Shown here: positions 33,498 through 43,511 of the stretch, one piece after another
Position numbering within the stretch: the first letter of the stretch is position 1
Layout of the letters: each line of letters starts with the position of its first letter
Made by a program: the position numbers and the translations under genes
The notes under the pieces: generated by a model
Databases searched by the model: none
Told to the model about the DNA's origin: nothing
Seen by the model: the letters and a program-made list of their open reading frames with translations, nothing else
Assembly (NCBI GenBank): GCA_030834895.1
Contig: JAUQXA010000024.1
Location: 248,001-312,000, forward strand
From: Anaerolineales bacterium
Lineage (GTDB): Bacteria; Chloroflexota; Anaerolineae; Anaerolineales; Villigracilaceae
DNA: 64,000 bases
Reading direction: 5' to 3'

Positions 33498-35687
33498 CTA
33501 ATTTTCTGGTGGGGGCGCGGTTTTTTGAGGAATAATTTCAACGCGCGTGACGCCCAGAGCGCGTTTGAGTTCTTCGACGGCAGTTTTGACCATTTCCTGT
33601 GGGTCAGTGGTACTGCGGATCTTGGTGGTGATATCTGAAACGAGACGTTCGCGCGCGGCGCGAGAGGAGGTTTCCTCGAAGAGGCGTGCGTTATCCAGAG
33701 CCAGTCCGAGGCGTTCCGTAACCGCCTGCACAATATTGACTTCGTCTGCATTCCAGGACTTGCCTTCGGTGTTCGGACGGATATTAAGGGTTCCGATGAC
33801 CTGGTCGCGCAGCTTGATGGGTACTGTCAGCACTCCATTTTCATCGCGGGTCGGGATTTCGACTTCCTTAATCTTATCGGCAGTGATCACCTGACCAGCA
33901 ACAAGGGTCTGATGATAGCCCACAACTCCGGAGGTTGATTTCTTTTGCCATGAATCGGCAACGTATTCACGAAAAACGGCTCGTGATTCCTCGAGCGCAT
34001 TTTGGGTCTCCTCGAGCAGGCGAACATTATCGATTGCGATGGCGATTTGATCTGCCAGCAGTCCGAGGGTGGCGGCATCGGCTTCTGTGAATGCGTTTGG
34101 AACCGTGCTCTGCACGTCCAGGGCACCGACAACCTTCCCGCGCGCAATCAGTGGAAGCGCCATTTCTGAATGTGTTTCCGGCAGGTCGGGATTATTGAAA
34201 TACGTGGCGTCCGAACCTGTGTCCAATGCGATGCGCGGAATGCCTGTTGAAGTTACGTTACCCACGATGCCGACCTGACCGACCTCGAGTTTGTGCTGCC
34301 TTGCCAACATTTTTTGTCCGCCGGGACTGTTTGCCGCCCGCAAGACCGCATAATTTCCGGTTTCATTCAGGAGGAAGATACCAACGTGATAGAACCCAAA
34401 CCGCTCACTTACCGTCCGGGTGATCAATGGCAGGAGCAGTTCCAATTCTTTTTCGGTCGACAGATATTGCGCTATTTCAGCAATTGTCTGTAACTCATTT
34501 GCGCGTTTTTTGCTCTGTTCCGTGGCTTTCTCGAGCTCTTCGCTGCGATGTTCCAATTCGGAAGTGCGCTGCGCTACGCGCTCTTCCAACCCTGTGACCA
34601 ACCCCTGAATTTGCGCGGCCATACTGTTGAATGAGTTGGTTAGATGCCATATCTCATCCTTCGCGCCTCGGAACACGCGCTGTGCATAATCTCCCTTTGC
34701 TAGTTGATCGGCGGCCAGTTGCAGGCGGCGAATGGGGTTGGTGATGCCATGCGCGGCAAAGAGCGCCAGAATGATATTGCCAATTATCGCAAAAAAGGCA
34801 AACACCGCCCGTTGATTGCTGATCAGCTGGCTTTTAATGTCTGCCAACTCGCCCATATTTACCGCAAGGCCGATTACCCCCTTTGTATCAGAACCAATCG
34901 TCAGAGGAGTATGTCCAAGTGCATGGGGATCACCCTCTGGATTGGCGATTAGTTCTTCCCTGTAAACCGTCTGCCCATTTAATACCTGTCCGATGGAGTT
35001 GGGATCCAACAGGAGGGGTGAAAAATGTTCCAGTCCTTGACCTTCTTCAAAGTCACTGGCAACGATCTGCCCATCGACGATCAAGGCTAGGTCCAGGCTG
35101 TGCCCCGAAAAGACATTGACTCGCGAGAGCATTTCGTCATCGATGAGCCGGCTTCCTAAAACAGCGCCGATGGTTGCTCCCGAAGCGTCATGGATGGGGA
35201 CCACAGCCGTAATGAAAATATTGACCCCGTCCTTGTTTTTGACCACAAGACCTGTTGCATTAAAACCCAGCAATGCCAGCCGGGTCAGCCGGTCTTCGTC
35301 GAGCGAGTCTGTATCAGCTCTGCCCAATAGATGCCTGCCTTTGGCGTCCAACAAATCCATATCGTCGAAATCGAGGCGGGCAGCCGCGATCAACAATTCA
35401 GATTGAATGGGGCGGACATTTATGGTGGAAATGGCCTCCTGCAGACCGGGGGAATTCGAGAGCGCTATGGCATTGGTCAATGTCTCCTGTTCGATTTCAT
35501 CAAATCGGGTCTGAATGGTTTGAGCATCCTGAATGATATTCTGGTGTCCGGCCTGGAGGACAAAGCTGTTCATGCTGTTGTTTGTGGACAAAACCATGCC
35601 CAACAGCAGGAAACTGAATATTGCAAAAGCCAGTATATTCAGTTTGGCTCCCAGTTTTAGGTTGTTGATGTATTCTAAAAACCGCAT
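33498..35687 (-). CDS. GAF-domain membrane receptor (Cache-HAMP-GAF), no output domain
   Basis: The 729-aa protein has TM1 (about 18-34), an extracytoplasmic double-Cache-like domain (about 40-290), TM2 (about 298-317), HAMP (318-370), coiled coil, and a full GAF domain (about 405-560, RFGFYHVGIFLLNETGNYAVL). The C-terminal module (about 590-729) has GYHQTL, VPIKLRDQVIGTLN, ALDNARLFEE and the tail RLVSDITTKIRSTT. GGAG 7 nt before the ATG at 35687 fixes the start (the frame opens further up at 35777). It lies between the PstS-like lipoprotein gene and parA, so phosphate- or ligand-loaded lipoprotein could be its input. Confidence 0.88.
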   Translation of the reverse strand: MRFLEYINNLKLGAKLNILAFAIFSFLLLGMVLSTNNSMNSFVLQAGHQNIIQDAQTIQTRFDEIEQETLTNAIALSNSPGLQEAISTINVRPIQSELLIAAARLDFDDMDLLDAKGRHLLGRADTDSLDEDRLTRLALLGFNATGLVVKNKDGVNIFITAVVPIHDASGATIGAVLGSRLIDDEMLSRVNVFSGHSLDLALIVDGQIVASDFEEGQGLEHFSPLLLDPNSIGQVLNGQTVYREELIANPEGDPHALGHTPLTIGSDTKGVIGLAVNMGELADIKSQLISNQRAVFAFFAIIGNIILALFAAHGITNPIRRLQLAADQLAKGDYAQRVFRGAKDEIWHLTNSFNSMAAQIQGLVTGLEERVAQRTSELEHRSEELEKATEQSKKRANELQTIAEIAQYLSTEKELELLLPLITRTVSERFGFYHVGIFLLNETGNYAVLRAANSPGGQKMLARQHKLEVGQVGIVGNVTSTGIPRIALDTGSDATYFNNPDLPETHSEMALPLIARGKVVGALDVQSTVPNAFTEADAATLGLLADQIAIAIDNVRLLEETQNALEESRAVFREYVADSWQKKSTSGVVGYHQTLVAGQVITADKIKEVEIPTRDENGVLTVPIKLRDQVIGTLNIRPNTEGKSWNADEVNIVQAVTERLGLALDNARLFEETSSRAARERLVSDITTKIRSTTDPQEMVKTAVEELKRALGVTRVEIIPQKTAPPPEN

Positions 35688-35754
35688 CAGTCTGCTCCTT
35701 TGCAGCCATTTGGGAGTGGGGTCCACACCGTTTGGCCGCAAAAATAGGGTCACA

Positions 35755-36591
35755 TTATTTGGGCGAAATAAATCCAAGCGTTTTCAGCGCAGCCTGCCCG
35801 TCTGTGGAAGAGAGCCAGTTTATCAATGGCTGTACATCACTTTCGCGTTCAGCCAGATAACCGATACCTGCCGAGTCGAGAATGGGATAAGAGACCTCGT
35901 CCGGTCTGGTGCCGTCAATTGCAACCGCCAGCACATTTGTTTTGGTTGCCAATATGGATGTCCAGGCTGCGACCCCAATCGCGCCCGAAGTTCCTTCCAC
36001 AGTGAAAGCCATATCTGACTGACTGAAAATTGTTGTGGCGGTATCCGGGAATGTGATATCGCCCACAACAGCTTTTCGTAAACCTTTGGTGCTGGAGTCG
36101 CCCTCGTCGCGCACAAATAGAAAGATTTGTTGGTTGGTTCCGCCCACTTCAGCCCAGTTGGTGACTTTCCCTGAGAAGATATCTGCAATTTGCTGTTTGC
36201 TCAGGCTGGGGACATTCGTCACTGAGGGGTGGACTATGATTGCCTGCCCGACGAGACCCATTTCATAATATTTGATATTTTTGGCGATTTCCTCGTCTTT
36301 AGGCGCACGTGCCATTGCCGCCACATCCAACAGCCCTTCGAGAATTCCTGTCACGCCGTTGCCGGTGTTGCTGCCTGATAAAACCTCAAGTTTGTAACCG
36401 GGCGTTGCGGCCTCGAACGCAGGTTTGAGAGCCGTAAGAACCGTTGTAATGGTGCCCGAACCGGATACTTTCAAAACAACTACAGGCCGGGCGGTAGGGA
36501 TGGGTGACTGCGGGGACAGACTGGCGCATGACGTCAGTAGTAGGGCGTTGATGAGAGAAAAATATACAAGGCGAATAAACCGCTTTTTCAT
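35755..36591 (-). CDS. PstS-like substrate-binding lipoprotein (orphan)
   Basis: The 278-aa protein has a lipoprotein signal (LLLTSCASL; Cys near 22) and a PBP-like fold with phosphate-binding-protein phrases: SGSGTITTVLTALKPAFEAA near 42, a Ser/Asn loop SGSNTGNGVTGILEG, IFSGKVTNWAEVGG near 138, and RDEGDSSTKGL near 160. PstS binds phosphate for the PstCAB importer, but no permease or ATPase gene is present. It sits between two Cache receptors (ATGA overlap with the upstream gene), so it probably presents a ligand to them. Whether the ligand is phosphate is not proven. Confidence 0.88.
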   Translation of the reverse strand: MKKRFIRLVYFSLINALLLTSCASLSPQSPIPTARPVVVLKVSGSGTITTVLTALKPAFEAATPGYKLEVLSGSNTGNGVTGILEGLLDVAAMARAPKDEEIAKNIKYYEMGLVGQAIIVHPSVTNVPSLSKQQIADIFSGKVTNWAEVGGTNQQIFLFVRDEGDSSTKGLRKAVVGDITFPDTATTIFSQSDMAFTVEGTSGAIGVAAWTSILATKTNVLAVAIDGTRPDEVSYPILDSAGIGYLAERESDVQPLINWLSSTDGQAALKTLGFISPK

Positions 36592-39392
36592 TCAGAGTCC
36601 TTCTTGTTCGTTGTTCTAAGGTCGATAAAGATGTCTGCGTTACCCAGCAATTGGCTCAGCTCGGTCGCAGTGGTGCGCAGGATGCTTTCCGTGCGGACGG
36701 ATGTGCCGATCTTGGATGTAATGTCTGAGATGACGCGTTCCCGTTCCGCGCGTCGGTTTGTCTCTTCCAACAGACGCGCGTTTTCAAGTGCCACTGAAAG
36801 GCGCTCGGAAATCGTTTCGGCAAGATTGACCTCGTCGGTTGTCCACTGACGGTTCTTGTCCGGCGCTTTAATATTCATATTGCCGATGACCTGTCCGCGC
36901 AGCTTGATGGGTACAACGATGGATGCCTCCTGTGTAACCCCATCCGCATGGAAGATCAATACTTCACCGCGGTTCATGGCCTGCCGGATTTCATCTGTTT
37001 CGACAGGCTCAATCAATTTGCTGCCGCTTGTCAAACTGTGGTGATAGCCAACGACCTGCCTTTCGCGGCTGAAGGTTTTCCAGCCTTCCTGCAGGTTTTC
37101 GCGGTAGAGCGCCTGAACTTCGTTCAGAGCCTGTTGTGTTTGCGTGAACAACCGCGCATTTTCCAGCGCGATGGCGATCTGGTCTGCCAGAATGCTGAGT
37201 GTATTTGCGTCGTCTTCAGTGAATGCGCCCGGTTTTTCGCTTTGAACGTCCAGCACGCCCACAATATTGTCACGCACTTTGAGCGGCAGGGACATTTCGG
37301 AGCGCGTAGCGGGGAGGTCGGGGTTGTTGAAGTAAACCGCATCCTTGCCCACGTCGAGCGAGATGCGCGGTACGCCGGCTTGGGAAACATATCCCACAAT
37401 ACTATTCCCGCCGACTTCGAGCTTGTGTCCGCGCTTCAGCATGTTCTGCCCGCCTGCGCTGTTTGCGGCTTGGAGAACCGCAAACTGGTTCGAACTGTCG
37501 ACTAAAAAGATACCCACGTGGTAGAAGCCGAAACGTTCGCTGACCAGCCGGGTGATAAGCGGCAGCAGGTTCTCGAGTTTTTGTTCGACAGTGATGATTT
37601 TTGAAATTTCGCCGATCGACTGGAGTTCGTTGGCGCGTTTCACACTTTGCCGGCGCGAAAGTTCCAGGTCAGCTGTGCGTTCGGCCACCCGTTGTTCCAG
37701 CCCCGTAAGCGTCTGGCTCAGCTGGCTGGTCATGCGGTTGAAGGTTTCCGCCAGAATGCCGATCTCATCCTTTGTAACAACTGTGGCGCGCGCGTTCAGG
37801 TCGCCCGTGGTCACTTTTTCGGCGACCTTCGTAAGGGTGTTGAGGGGGGAAGTCAAAATTTGAGAAGCGACAAAGCCAGCGCCGACACTGAGGACGACCA
37901 ACAGCAGTGAAATCAGGGTGTTTATCCTGTTCTGATTCCTGACGGGTGAGAGGTAAACGTCTGTGGGCTGACTCGCCAGCGCAACCCATTGCTGGTGTTT
38001 CAGCGGCATCCCCGTACTGACTAATTCCTGGGATAGCGATTCGGAATAGGAGTAAAAGAAAGGCTGCTTCGTCAGGTTGTTGATGCCGTCGATCACGGCG
38101 CTGTTGGTTTCCCTTGACGGGTCCAGGGGCAGGCGTCCATCTGATTGCATAGCGACAAGTTCCAGTTCGGTAAAGTCCTTATAGGATTTGAACAGGTTGT
38201 CGCGGTCGCCGGTATAGCCTGTGCGCACATAGGTCTTCGCATCCACAATCGAGATGATGGCGTCGGTCTCACCCGTGTCCAATGACCGGATAATCGACTG
38301 AAATATGCTCGCGCGATATTCGATTCGTAAAACGCCGATGCTTTCTCCGTCGAGGTTCTTTATGGGCGAGCTGAAATAGATGCTTGCCCTGTTCCCGCGA
38401 AAAATAATGTTCGATACGAACGGCAGCCCATTTCCAAGTGGACGGGTGAAATAGGTAAATCTTGATTCATCCTCGCCTTTTTGCTCTTCCAGCGTATCCA
38501 AAACATTTACCCCGTTTTTATCCAGGATCGCCACCGAGCGGATAAAAATGGAATTCTTACGTGTCAGGGATAACAGGGTCAGCCCCGCGGTTTTTTCCTC
38601 GTCTGGAAGCAAGGGAGGCTCCAGGTAGTTGATCAGCGATACCTGCTTGGCGTCGGCGTGTATTGTATCGAGCTGGACGGTGATGAAATCGTCAATTGTG
38701 TCCGCCGCAATTTTTGCGAGAGAGTCCAGCTGCGTTTGACTTTGTGCCTGAAGCGCCCTCGTTGAAAACCAGTTGTTGATGACGCTCAAAACGCCCAGAG
38801 GAATAATTGTGATGAAGATGAACGCAACGATAATCTTGGTTTGAAGCGTGTACGATCTTAAGTTTCTCAGGATAAAGATAGCGTACACAAGCAATGTAAC
38901 GGCGGCAATAACATTTGTGTAAATGGGACTTGTTGGCAGCCCCAAATCAGGCAGGTAGAGGTCGGTTACAACGACAAAGACCGCAATGATGAATGCGCTG
39001 ACGATCGCGCGTCTGGCCCATACCGGCGGCAGAGAAGCGGAGGAAATGCTGACAACGAGAACAAGGATGATGACGGCAAGCGCAAGTCCCTGCCCGCGCG
39101 CCAAAAACGGAAGCGTGCACGACACGACCAGCACGGTCATGATTAATATCATAATACCCATCGTGGTCCATCCGCGGGAAATTTGCAGCGCGCCAACAAA
39201 CGCCGCCAAAGACACCACGCCAGTGATCACGATTCCCCACATGCCGTTCAATCCGTTTTCGAGGTAGGCGATGGGTCCCAAAACCGCAGAAATGATCAGA
39301 AAGACAATGCCGGTGGTCAGGCTGATTGTCAGCGCGTTTTTTCTGCGGCGCTCCTCTTCTTGTGCGGGTTGTTGGGCAATTGGGTAATTCAT
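36588..39392 (-). CDS. GAF-domain membrane receptor with 6-TM region plus Cache and HAMP
   Basis: The largest N-terminus among the array's receptors: six TM helices (about 22-180), then TM7 (about 186-206), an extracytoplasmic double Cache domain (about 215-505, SIFIRSVAILDKNGVNVLDT), TM8 (about 508-530), HAMP (530-585), coiled coil, full GAF (about 620-775) and the C-terminal half-GAF module (about 800-934). It is 934 aa long. It is flanked by the two substrate-binding lipoprotein genes, the NMT1-like one 26 nt upstream and the PstS-like one overlapping its stop codon, so both might serve this receptor. Confidence 0.88.
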   Translation of the reverse strand: MNYPIAQQPAQEEERRRKNALTISLTTGIVFLIISAVLGPIAYLENGLNGMWGIVITGVVSLAAFVGALQISRGWTTMGIMILIMTVLVVSCTLPFLARGQGLALAVIILVLVVSISSASLPPVWARRAIVSAFIIAVFVVVTDLYLPDLGLPTSPIYTNVIAAVTLLVYAIFILRNLRSYTLQTKIIVAFIFITIIPLGVLSVINNWFSTRALQAQSQTQLDSLAKIAADTIDDFITVQLDTIHADAKQVSLINYLEPPLLPDEEKTAGLTLLSLTRKNSIFIRSVAILDKNGVNVLDTLEEQKGEDESRFTYFTRPLGNGLPFVSNIIFRGNRASIYFSSPIKNLDGESIGVLRIEYRASIFQSIIRSLDTGETDAIISIVDAKTYVRTGYTGDRDNLFKSYKDFTELELVAMQSDGRLPLDPSRETNSAVIDGINNLTKQPFFYSYSESLSQELVSTGMPLKHQQWVALASQPTDVYLSPVRNQNRINTLISLLLVVLSVGAGFVASQILTSPLNTLTKVAEKVTTGDLNARATVVTKDEIGILAETFNRMTSQLSQTLTGLEQRVAERTADLELSRRQSVKRANELQSIGEISKIITVEQKLENLLPLITRLVSERFGFYHVGIFLVDSSNQFAVLQAANSAGGQNMLKRGHKLEVGGNSIVGYVSQAGVPRISLDVGKDAVYFNNPDLPATRSEMSLPLKVRDNIVGVLDVQSEKPGAFTEDDANTLSILADQIAIALENARLFTQTQQALNEVQALYRENLQEGWKTFSRERQVVGYHHSLTSGSKLIEPVETDEIRQAMNRGEVLIFHADGVTQEASIVVPIKLRGQVIGNMNIKAPDKNRQWTTDEVNLAETISERLSVALENARLLEETNRRAERERVISDITSKIGTSVRTESILRTTATELSQLLGNADIFIDLRTTNKKDSE

Positions 39393-39418
39393 AAATGCTC
39401 TCTTGTCGGTTTTTACAT

Positions 39419-40387
39419 TTAAGGCAGATAGGATGGGTCGAGCAGTTCGTCCGGCTCGACCAACTGGGTGATTGTGCCAATCGAGACCAGGTAGTCGGAC
39501 GTGATTTGTGTAATCGCGTAAATGGAATTTTCTTCCTGTAGGCTGAAAAGTTCCCTGTTGTCTTCGACACTGTAGAGCCTTTGATTTTCATCGGGCTGTA
39601 TTTCGTCGGGGCTTATTCCGAGATACTTGGCGGCAATCTCCCGTGTTTCTCCTTGATGTTGCAGCCGGTACTGCACAGCTTTAAACCACCCCATGAGGAA
39701 TGCGCGAATATCATCGGGTCTGTCATCCACGATTGCCTTGTTGAATACAATCGTATCCGGAAACAGGCGGAGGTGCCGATCTGGATAAACGATCTTGTAT
39801 CCATTCGAAATTGCATTTGACAGGTACGGTTCCCATGTGTAAACCGCCTGTACCTGTCCGCTTTTCAATGCCTTTGAAGCGTCTTCGGGGTTCACATTCA
39901 CAACCGTAACATCTCCGACGCTCATACCAACGCTTCGCAGCATCTCTGCAACCATCAACTCGTATTGCGTGCCGATCAGCACGCCCACCACCTTGCCATT
40001 CAGGTCCTGGATCGAACTAATTTCCGGACCCACGACGATTGAATCGGCGCCCCCGTCGTCATTGAGTCCGACGACTTTCATTGGGGCGGTGTGGTAGATG
40101 TTGATGACATCTCCCACCGCAATCAACGCCCCGTCGATTTGTCCCGAGGCGAGGTCGGGATAGATCTCGGGATAAACCTCATAATAAACGGGTTCTACTT
40201 CGACACCATATTGTTCAAAAAAACCTTTTTCCTTTGCCACCAGGAGCGTGTAATCAGCCCACCATTGCGTGTATTCCACACGGAGAGGCGGATCCGCGCG
40301 TTCCGCCTGTTGAAGCTGGGCGCAGGCAGTTGGAATGATTGCCATTAAAACCACGAGCAGGATGTAGGGGAAAAGTCTGTGTTTCAT
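39419..40387 (-). CDS. NMT1/THI5-like (SsuA family) substrate-binding lipoprotein, orphan
   Basis: The 322-aa protein has a lipobox (IIPTACAQ; Cys near 22) and the NMT1 fold: LRVEYTQWWADYTLLVAKEK near 36, FFEQYGVEVEPVYYE, SGQIDGALIAVGD near 83, and LNGKVVGVLIGTQYE near 132. Relatives bind thiamine precursors, sulfonates or nitrate for ABC importers. No transporter partner lies nearby; it is the gene just before the 934-aa Cache receptor. It is thus probably a ligand-capture subunit of the sensory system. The substrate cannot be read from the sequence. Confidence 0.87.
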   Translation of the reverse strand: MKHRLFPYILLVVLMAIIPTACAQLQQAERADPPLRVEYTQWWADYTLLVAKEKGFFEQYGVEVEPVYYEVYPEIYPDLASGQIDGALIAVGDVINIYHTAPMKVVGLNDDGGADSIVVGPEISSIQDLNGKVVGVLIGTQYELMVAEMLRSVGMSVGDVTVVNVNPEDASKALKSGQVQAVYTWEPYLSNAISNGYKIVYPDRHLRLFPDTIVFNKAIVDDRPDDIRAFLMGWFKAVQYRLQHQGETREIAAKYLGISPDEIQPDENQRLYSVEDNRELFSLQEENSIYAITQITSDYLVSIGTITQLVEPDELLDPSYLP

Positions 40388-40401
40388 CTGTGTTGCCTGT
40401 G

Positions 40402-42132
40402 TTATTCCGGCATTTCCATATCCATGGAAATCGGTTCGATCTGCACCAGCACGTCCGAACCGCCGAGAGCCTTGCTAAGTTCCTGCGCGGCCGTTTGTAG
40501 GATGGTTTCAAAGTGAGTGGACGAGCTGATCTTGGAGGAAATATTGGTGGTCACGCGTTCAATATCTGCGCGGTGCTGCGTGGATTGAAGCAGGATTGCG
40601 GTCTCGATTGCCAATGAAAGACGTTCGGTAACCGCCCGTGCAATATCGGCATCGTCACTTGTCAACCTTCGCTGATTGCGCGCGCGTAGATTCATTACAC
40701 CGATGATTTGTCCGCGTAACCGAATGGGGATTGCCAGGTTCGAGGACGCATCTCCCTTGGTGGAACGGATAGGCGACCCCTTTGAAATCGCCTCCTGAAT
40801 ATGCTCCCCTTCGAGATGTTTTTCTAAAGGGGTCAATTGAGAATTGACCAGTTGAAAACCCATCCCCATCGACTTTGGACGCATCACCTTCCATGTGTCT
40901 CGAATGTTTTTTTCAAGCACGCTTTGCGACTCCGCAAGCGCTTTATTGGTGTTTTGAATCACAAGCGTGGTGTTTATTGCCACAGATACCTGGTCCGCGA
41001 GTGTGAGTAGCGCCTCCATGTCGTCTTCGCTAAAAGCGTTGGGTTCGGTACTTTGCACATCCAATGCGCCAATAATCCGTTCGGCATAACGAAGCGGTAG
41101 AGCCGCCTCTGAACGGGTTTCGGGCAGGTCTGGGTTATCGAAGTGAATCGGATCGCTGCCCACATCGAGAGCGATGCGCGGCTGACCCGTTGCTGTTACG
41201 AAACCTACAATACCAGTCTGGCTGATTTCCAGTTTATGTCCGCGCGCCAGCATTCTCTTGCCGCCTTCGCTGTTCGCGGCGCGCAAAACGGCAAACTCCC
41301 TGTTATTATCCAGCAAGAAGATGCCGGTGTGGTAGAAGTTGAACTGTTCGCTGATTACCTGGGTGATGCGCGGTAAAAGTGCATCCAGGTCCTGAATGGA
41401 CGCGATTGCGCGGTTTACTTTTGCAATTGCTTCAAACTGACGGGCGCGACGCAGGTTGAAATGGTTGGCTGCGTCCAATTCCGCTGTGCGTTGATTGACG
41501 TGTTCTTCCAATGTTTGGTTAAGTTCCTGCAGGTTTTTGTTCGAGGCAAGCAGACTTTGTTCACTTTTAACCGCGCGGGTGATCGCATCTTTTAGGGTGG
41601 TTGTACTGAAAATGTTGAGCACTGCAATTGCTACAAATATGAAGGTGATGTCGCGCGCGAATGTAAATGTCTCCTGAGGGACGGGGTGTAGGCTCCCGTT
41701 CAGTTCAAGGAATGCAAGCACCCAGATTACTCCAACGCTGAGGAGAATGATCAAGCTTCCGATACGCCAGTTAATGATGATGCTGGCAAGCAAGCCGATG
41801 GCAATATAGGCTATTACGATTACATCCTTGGCGCCGGACTCAAAATAAGCTTGCAGTCCAAGTCCCAGCCAGCCGAGAACAATCAGGATCGATCCGCTGG
41901 CGTTGAGGTTTCCCTTCCGTAATAAGTAAAGGGATAAAAACATGACGAGAATCAAGCCTAAAAGTATGATTATCGTGGTGATCGAATGTTGCTGAGGACT
42001 TGGAGGCAAACCGAGTGCCAGGACGATCGAAAGAGATGCAGTTGCGATCCAGGCAAAACCGTTAATAAACTTCGCCCGGAAATTATCTTCCTCAGTATCG
42101 AATAATGGAGGGTTAAAGAATCTCTTGATCAT
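40402..42132 (-). CDS. GAF-domain receptor with 6-TM sensor domain
   Basis: This 576-aa protein has six TM helices (about 24-205) with the phrase SGAKDVIVIAYIAIGLLAS, distantly like the 6-TM domains of the genes at 43512, 51260 and 52914. A coiled coil (about 210-250) leads to a full GAF domain (about 265-415, FNFYHTGIFLLDNNREFAVL) and the C-terminal module (about 430-576; IPIRLRGQIIGVMNL, then ERVTTNISSKISSSTH). There is no Cache or HAMP domain, so the stimulus must be sensed in the membrane or by the GAF domains. The last residues are unusually Met-rich (MDMEMPE). Confidence 0.87.
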   Translation of the reverse strand: MIKRFFNPPLFDTEEDNFRAKFINGFAWIATASLSIVLALGLPPSPQQHSITTIIILLGLILVMFLSLYLLRKGNLNASGSILIVLGWLGLGLQAYFESGAKDVIVIAYIAIGLLASIIINWRIGSLIILLSVGVIWVLAFLELNGSLHPVPQETFTFARDITFIFVAIAVLNIFSTTTLKDAITRAVKSEQSLLASNKNLQELNQTLEEHVNQRTAELDAANHFNLRRARQFEAIAKVNRAIASIQDLDALLPRITQVISEQFNFYHTGIFLLDNNREFAVLRAANSEGGKRMLARGHKLEISQTGIVGFVTATGQPRIALDVGSDPIHFDNPDLPETRSEAALPLRYAERIIGALDVQSTEPNAFSEDDMEALLTLADQVSVAINTTLVIQNTNKALAESQSVLEKNIRDTWKVMRPKSMGMGFQLVNSQLTPLEKHLEGEHIQEAISKGSPIRSTKGDASSNLAIPIRLRGQIIGVMNLRARNQRRLTSDDADIARAVTERLSLAIETAILLQSTQHRADIERVTTNISSKISSSTHFETILQTAAQELSKALGGSDVLVQIEPISMDMEMPE

Positions 42133-42140
42133 TCAAGCTC

Positions 42141-43475
42141 TTATCCTTTGAGTTGAATGGCAATATCTGTGTCTGACAGGGTATTGCCTAATTCCTGAAT
42201 GGTGGTTTGGAGCAGGCTTTCGAGATTATTCAAACTGCCGATCCTGGCAGAAATTTCGCCGATGGCATGCTCCTTTGCCACCCTCTTCTGCGCTTCCTGA
42301 AGCAGGCGCGCGTTTTCAAGGGCAATTGAAGTTCTTTCAGCGGCGGCTTTTGCAATGTCTACTTCATCGTCCGACCATGTCCGGTTCGGGTCTGTTGTGC
42401 TGAGTTTGATCGTGCCGATATGCGTGCCGCGCAACATAAGTGGTATGGCAAGACTGTGTGGAAATTGTCGATTGGATGTTCGCAAATCTTTTGTGTCCAC
42501 ACCGTCGAAGTAATAGCCTTCCACGGCTTCCCGTGCTAGGAATTGTCGCCAATTCAGCTCGCTTGTCAGAGCAGACGCTGCTTCGGCTTGTGCCAGCGCT
42601 TCCTGGATTTGTCCGTAGGAACGTGCGTTTTGAATGGCGATTCCCACCAGGTCGGCCAGAATGGAAAGTATGCTTACATCTTCCTGCGCAAATGCATTCG
42701 TTTCTGTACTTTGCACATCCAGTGCGCCAAAGATACCTGTGCCGACGCGTAATGGGAGGGCGATCTCGGAGCGGGTATCAGGCAGGTCCGGATTATTGAA
42801 GTGGGCCGCGTCCAATTCGACGTCCGCTGCAATGCGTGGTTGTCCGGTTTTGGTTACAAAGCTCACAATATCTGTCCCGCCAACTGGCAAACGGTGGCTA
42901 CGTTCGAGCATTTTTTCCCCACCTTCACTGTTTGCGGATGCAAGGACGGCATATTCCCTGTTGTCATCCATCAGGTAAATGCCCACATGATAAAACCCGA
43001 ATTGATCGGAAATGGTTCGTGTAATCTGAGGTAACAGTTCGCCCAATACTTGTATGGAGCTGGTAGTGCGGGCAATGTATGCGATCGCTTCAAATTGCGA
43101 GGTGCGGTGTTCGTTGCGTTTGTTGGCGACTATCAGTTCAGCTGTGCGTTCGTTTGCGTATCGTTCCAGGTTTGCCTGGTTGGCTTTTAGTTCGTTTTCG
43201 CGTTCAAGCAGTTGTTCATTGACCCTGGTTAGGGCGTCCTGTTTGCGTCCAGCATACCCGGCAAGCAACCCGATGACAACTGGCGCTGTATCGACGGCCC
43301 ACAGCAGGGGAAATGCGCCCTGAATAAAGAGCATGTTGTGAATGGTGATCGGAAGCCCCGAAAAGACCACTTGCAAAATGGTCCCAATCAGGGGGAATGT
43401 GGCTCCAAAAACTGTGCCAAGCAGGGCATAGCGTTGTGTTGCGCTGAATCGCGGGCGGTTTGAATTACTGTTCAC
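42141..43475 (-). CDS. GAF-domain receptor, shortest of the array
   Basis: The 444-aa protein has only two or three TM segments (about 14-36, 40-66) before a coiled coil, a full GAF domain (about 130-280, FGFYHVGIYLMDDNREYAVL) and the C-terminal module (about 300-444; IPLMLRGTHIGTIKL, HAIGEISARIGSL). The start is GTG with GAGG 9 nt upstream. Its middle linker is shorter than in the others. The gap to the following receptor gene is 8 nt. Confidence 0.86.
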   Translation of the reverse strand: MNSNSNRPRFSATQRYALLGTVFGATFPLIGTILQVVFSGLPITIHNMLFIQGAFPLLWAVDTAPVVIGLLAGYAGRKQDALTRVNEQLLERENELKANQANLERYANERTAELIVANKRNEHRTSQFEAIAYIARTTSSIQVLGELLPQITRTISDQFGFYHVGIYLMDDNREYAVLASANSEGGEKMLERSHRLPVGGTDIVSFVTKTGQPRIAADVELDAAHFNNPDLPDTRSEIALPLRVGTGIFGALDVQSTETNAFAQEDVSILSILADLVGIAIQNARSYGQIQEALAQAEAASALTSELNWRQFLAREAVEGYYFDGVDTKDLRTSNRQFPHSLAIPLMLRGTHIGTIKLSTTDPNRTWSDDEVDIAKAAAERTSIALENARLLQEAQKRVAKEHAIGEISARIGSLNNLESLLQTTIQELGNTLSDTDIAIQLKG

Positions 43476-43511
43476 AACTGATACCTCAAAGAATTCAAAT
43501 CTCTTCGAAAA

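Noticed and set aside
33482..33751. 90-residue N-terminal extension of the ParA frame
   Set aside because: ParA proteins begin a few residues before the Walker A motif; the extension overlaps the upstream receptor gene.
35755..36591. Phosphate uptake (pst) operon
   Set aside because: Only a PstS-like protein is present; neighbours are receptors, not PstC, PstA or PstB.
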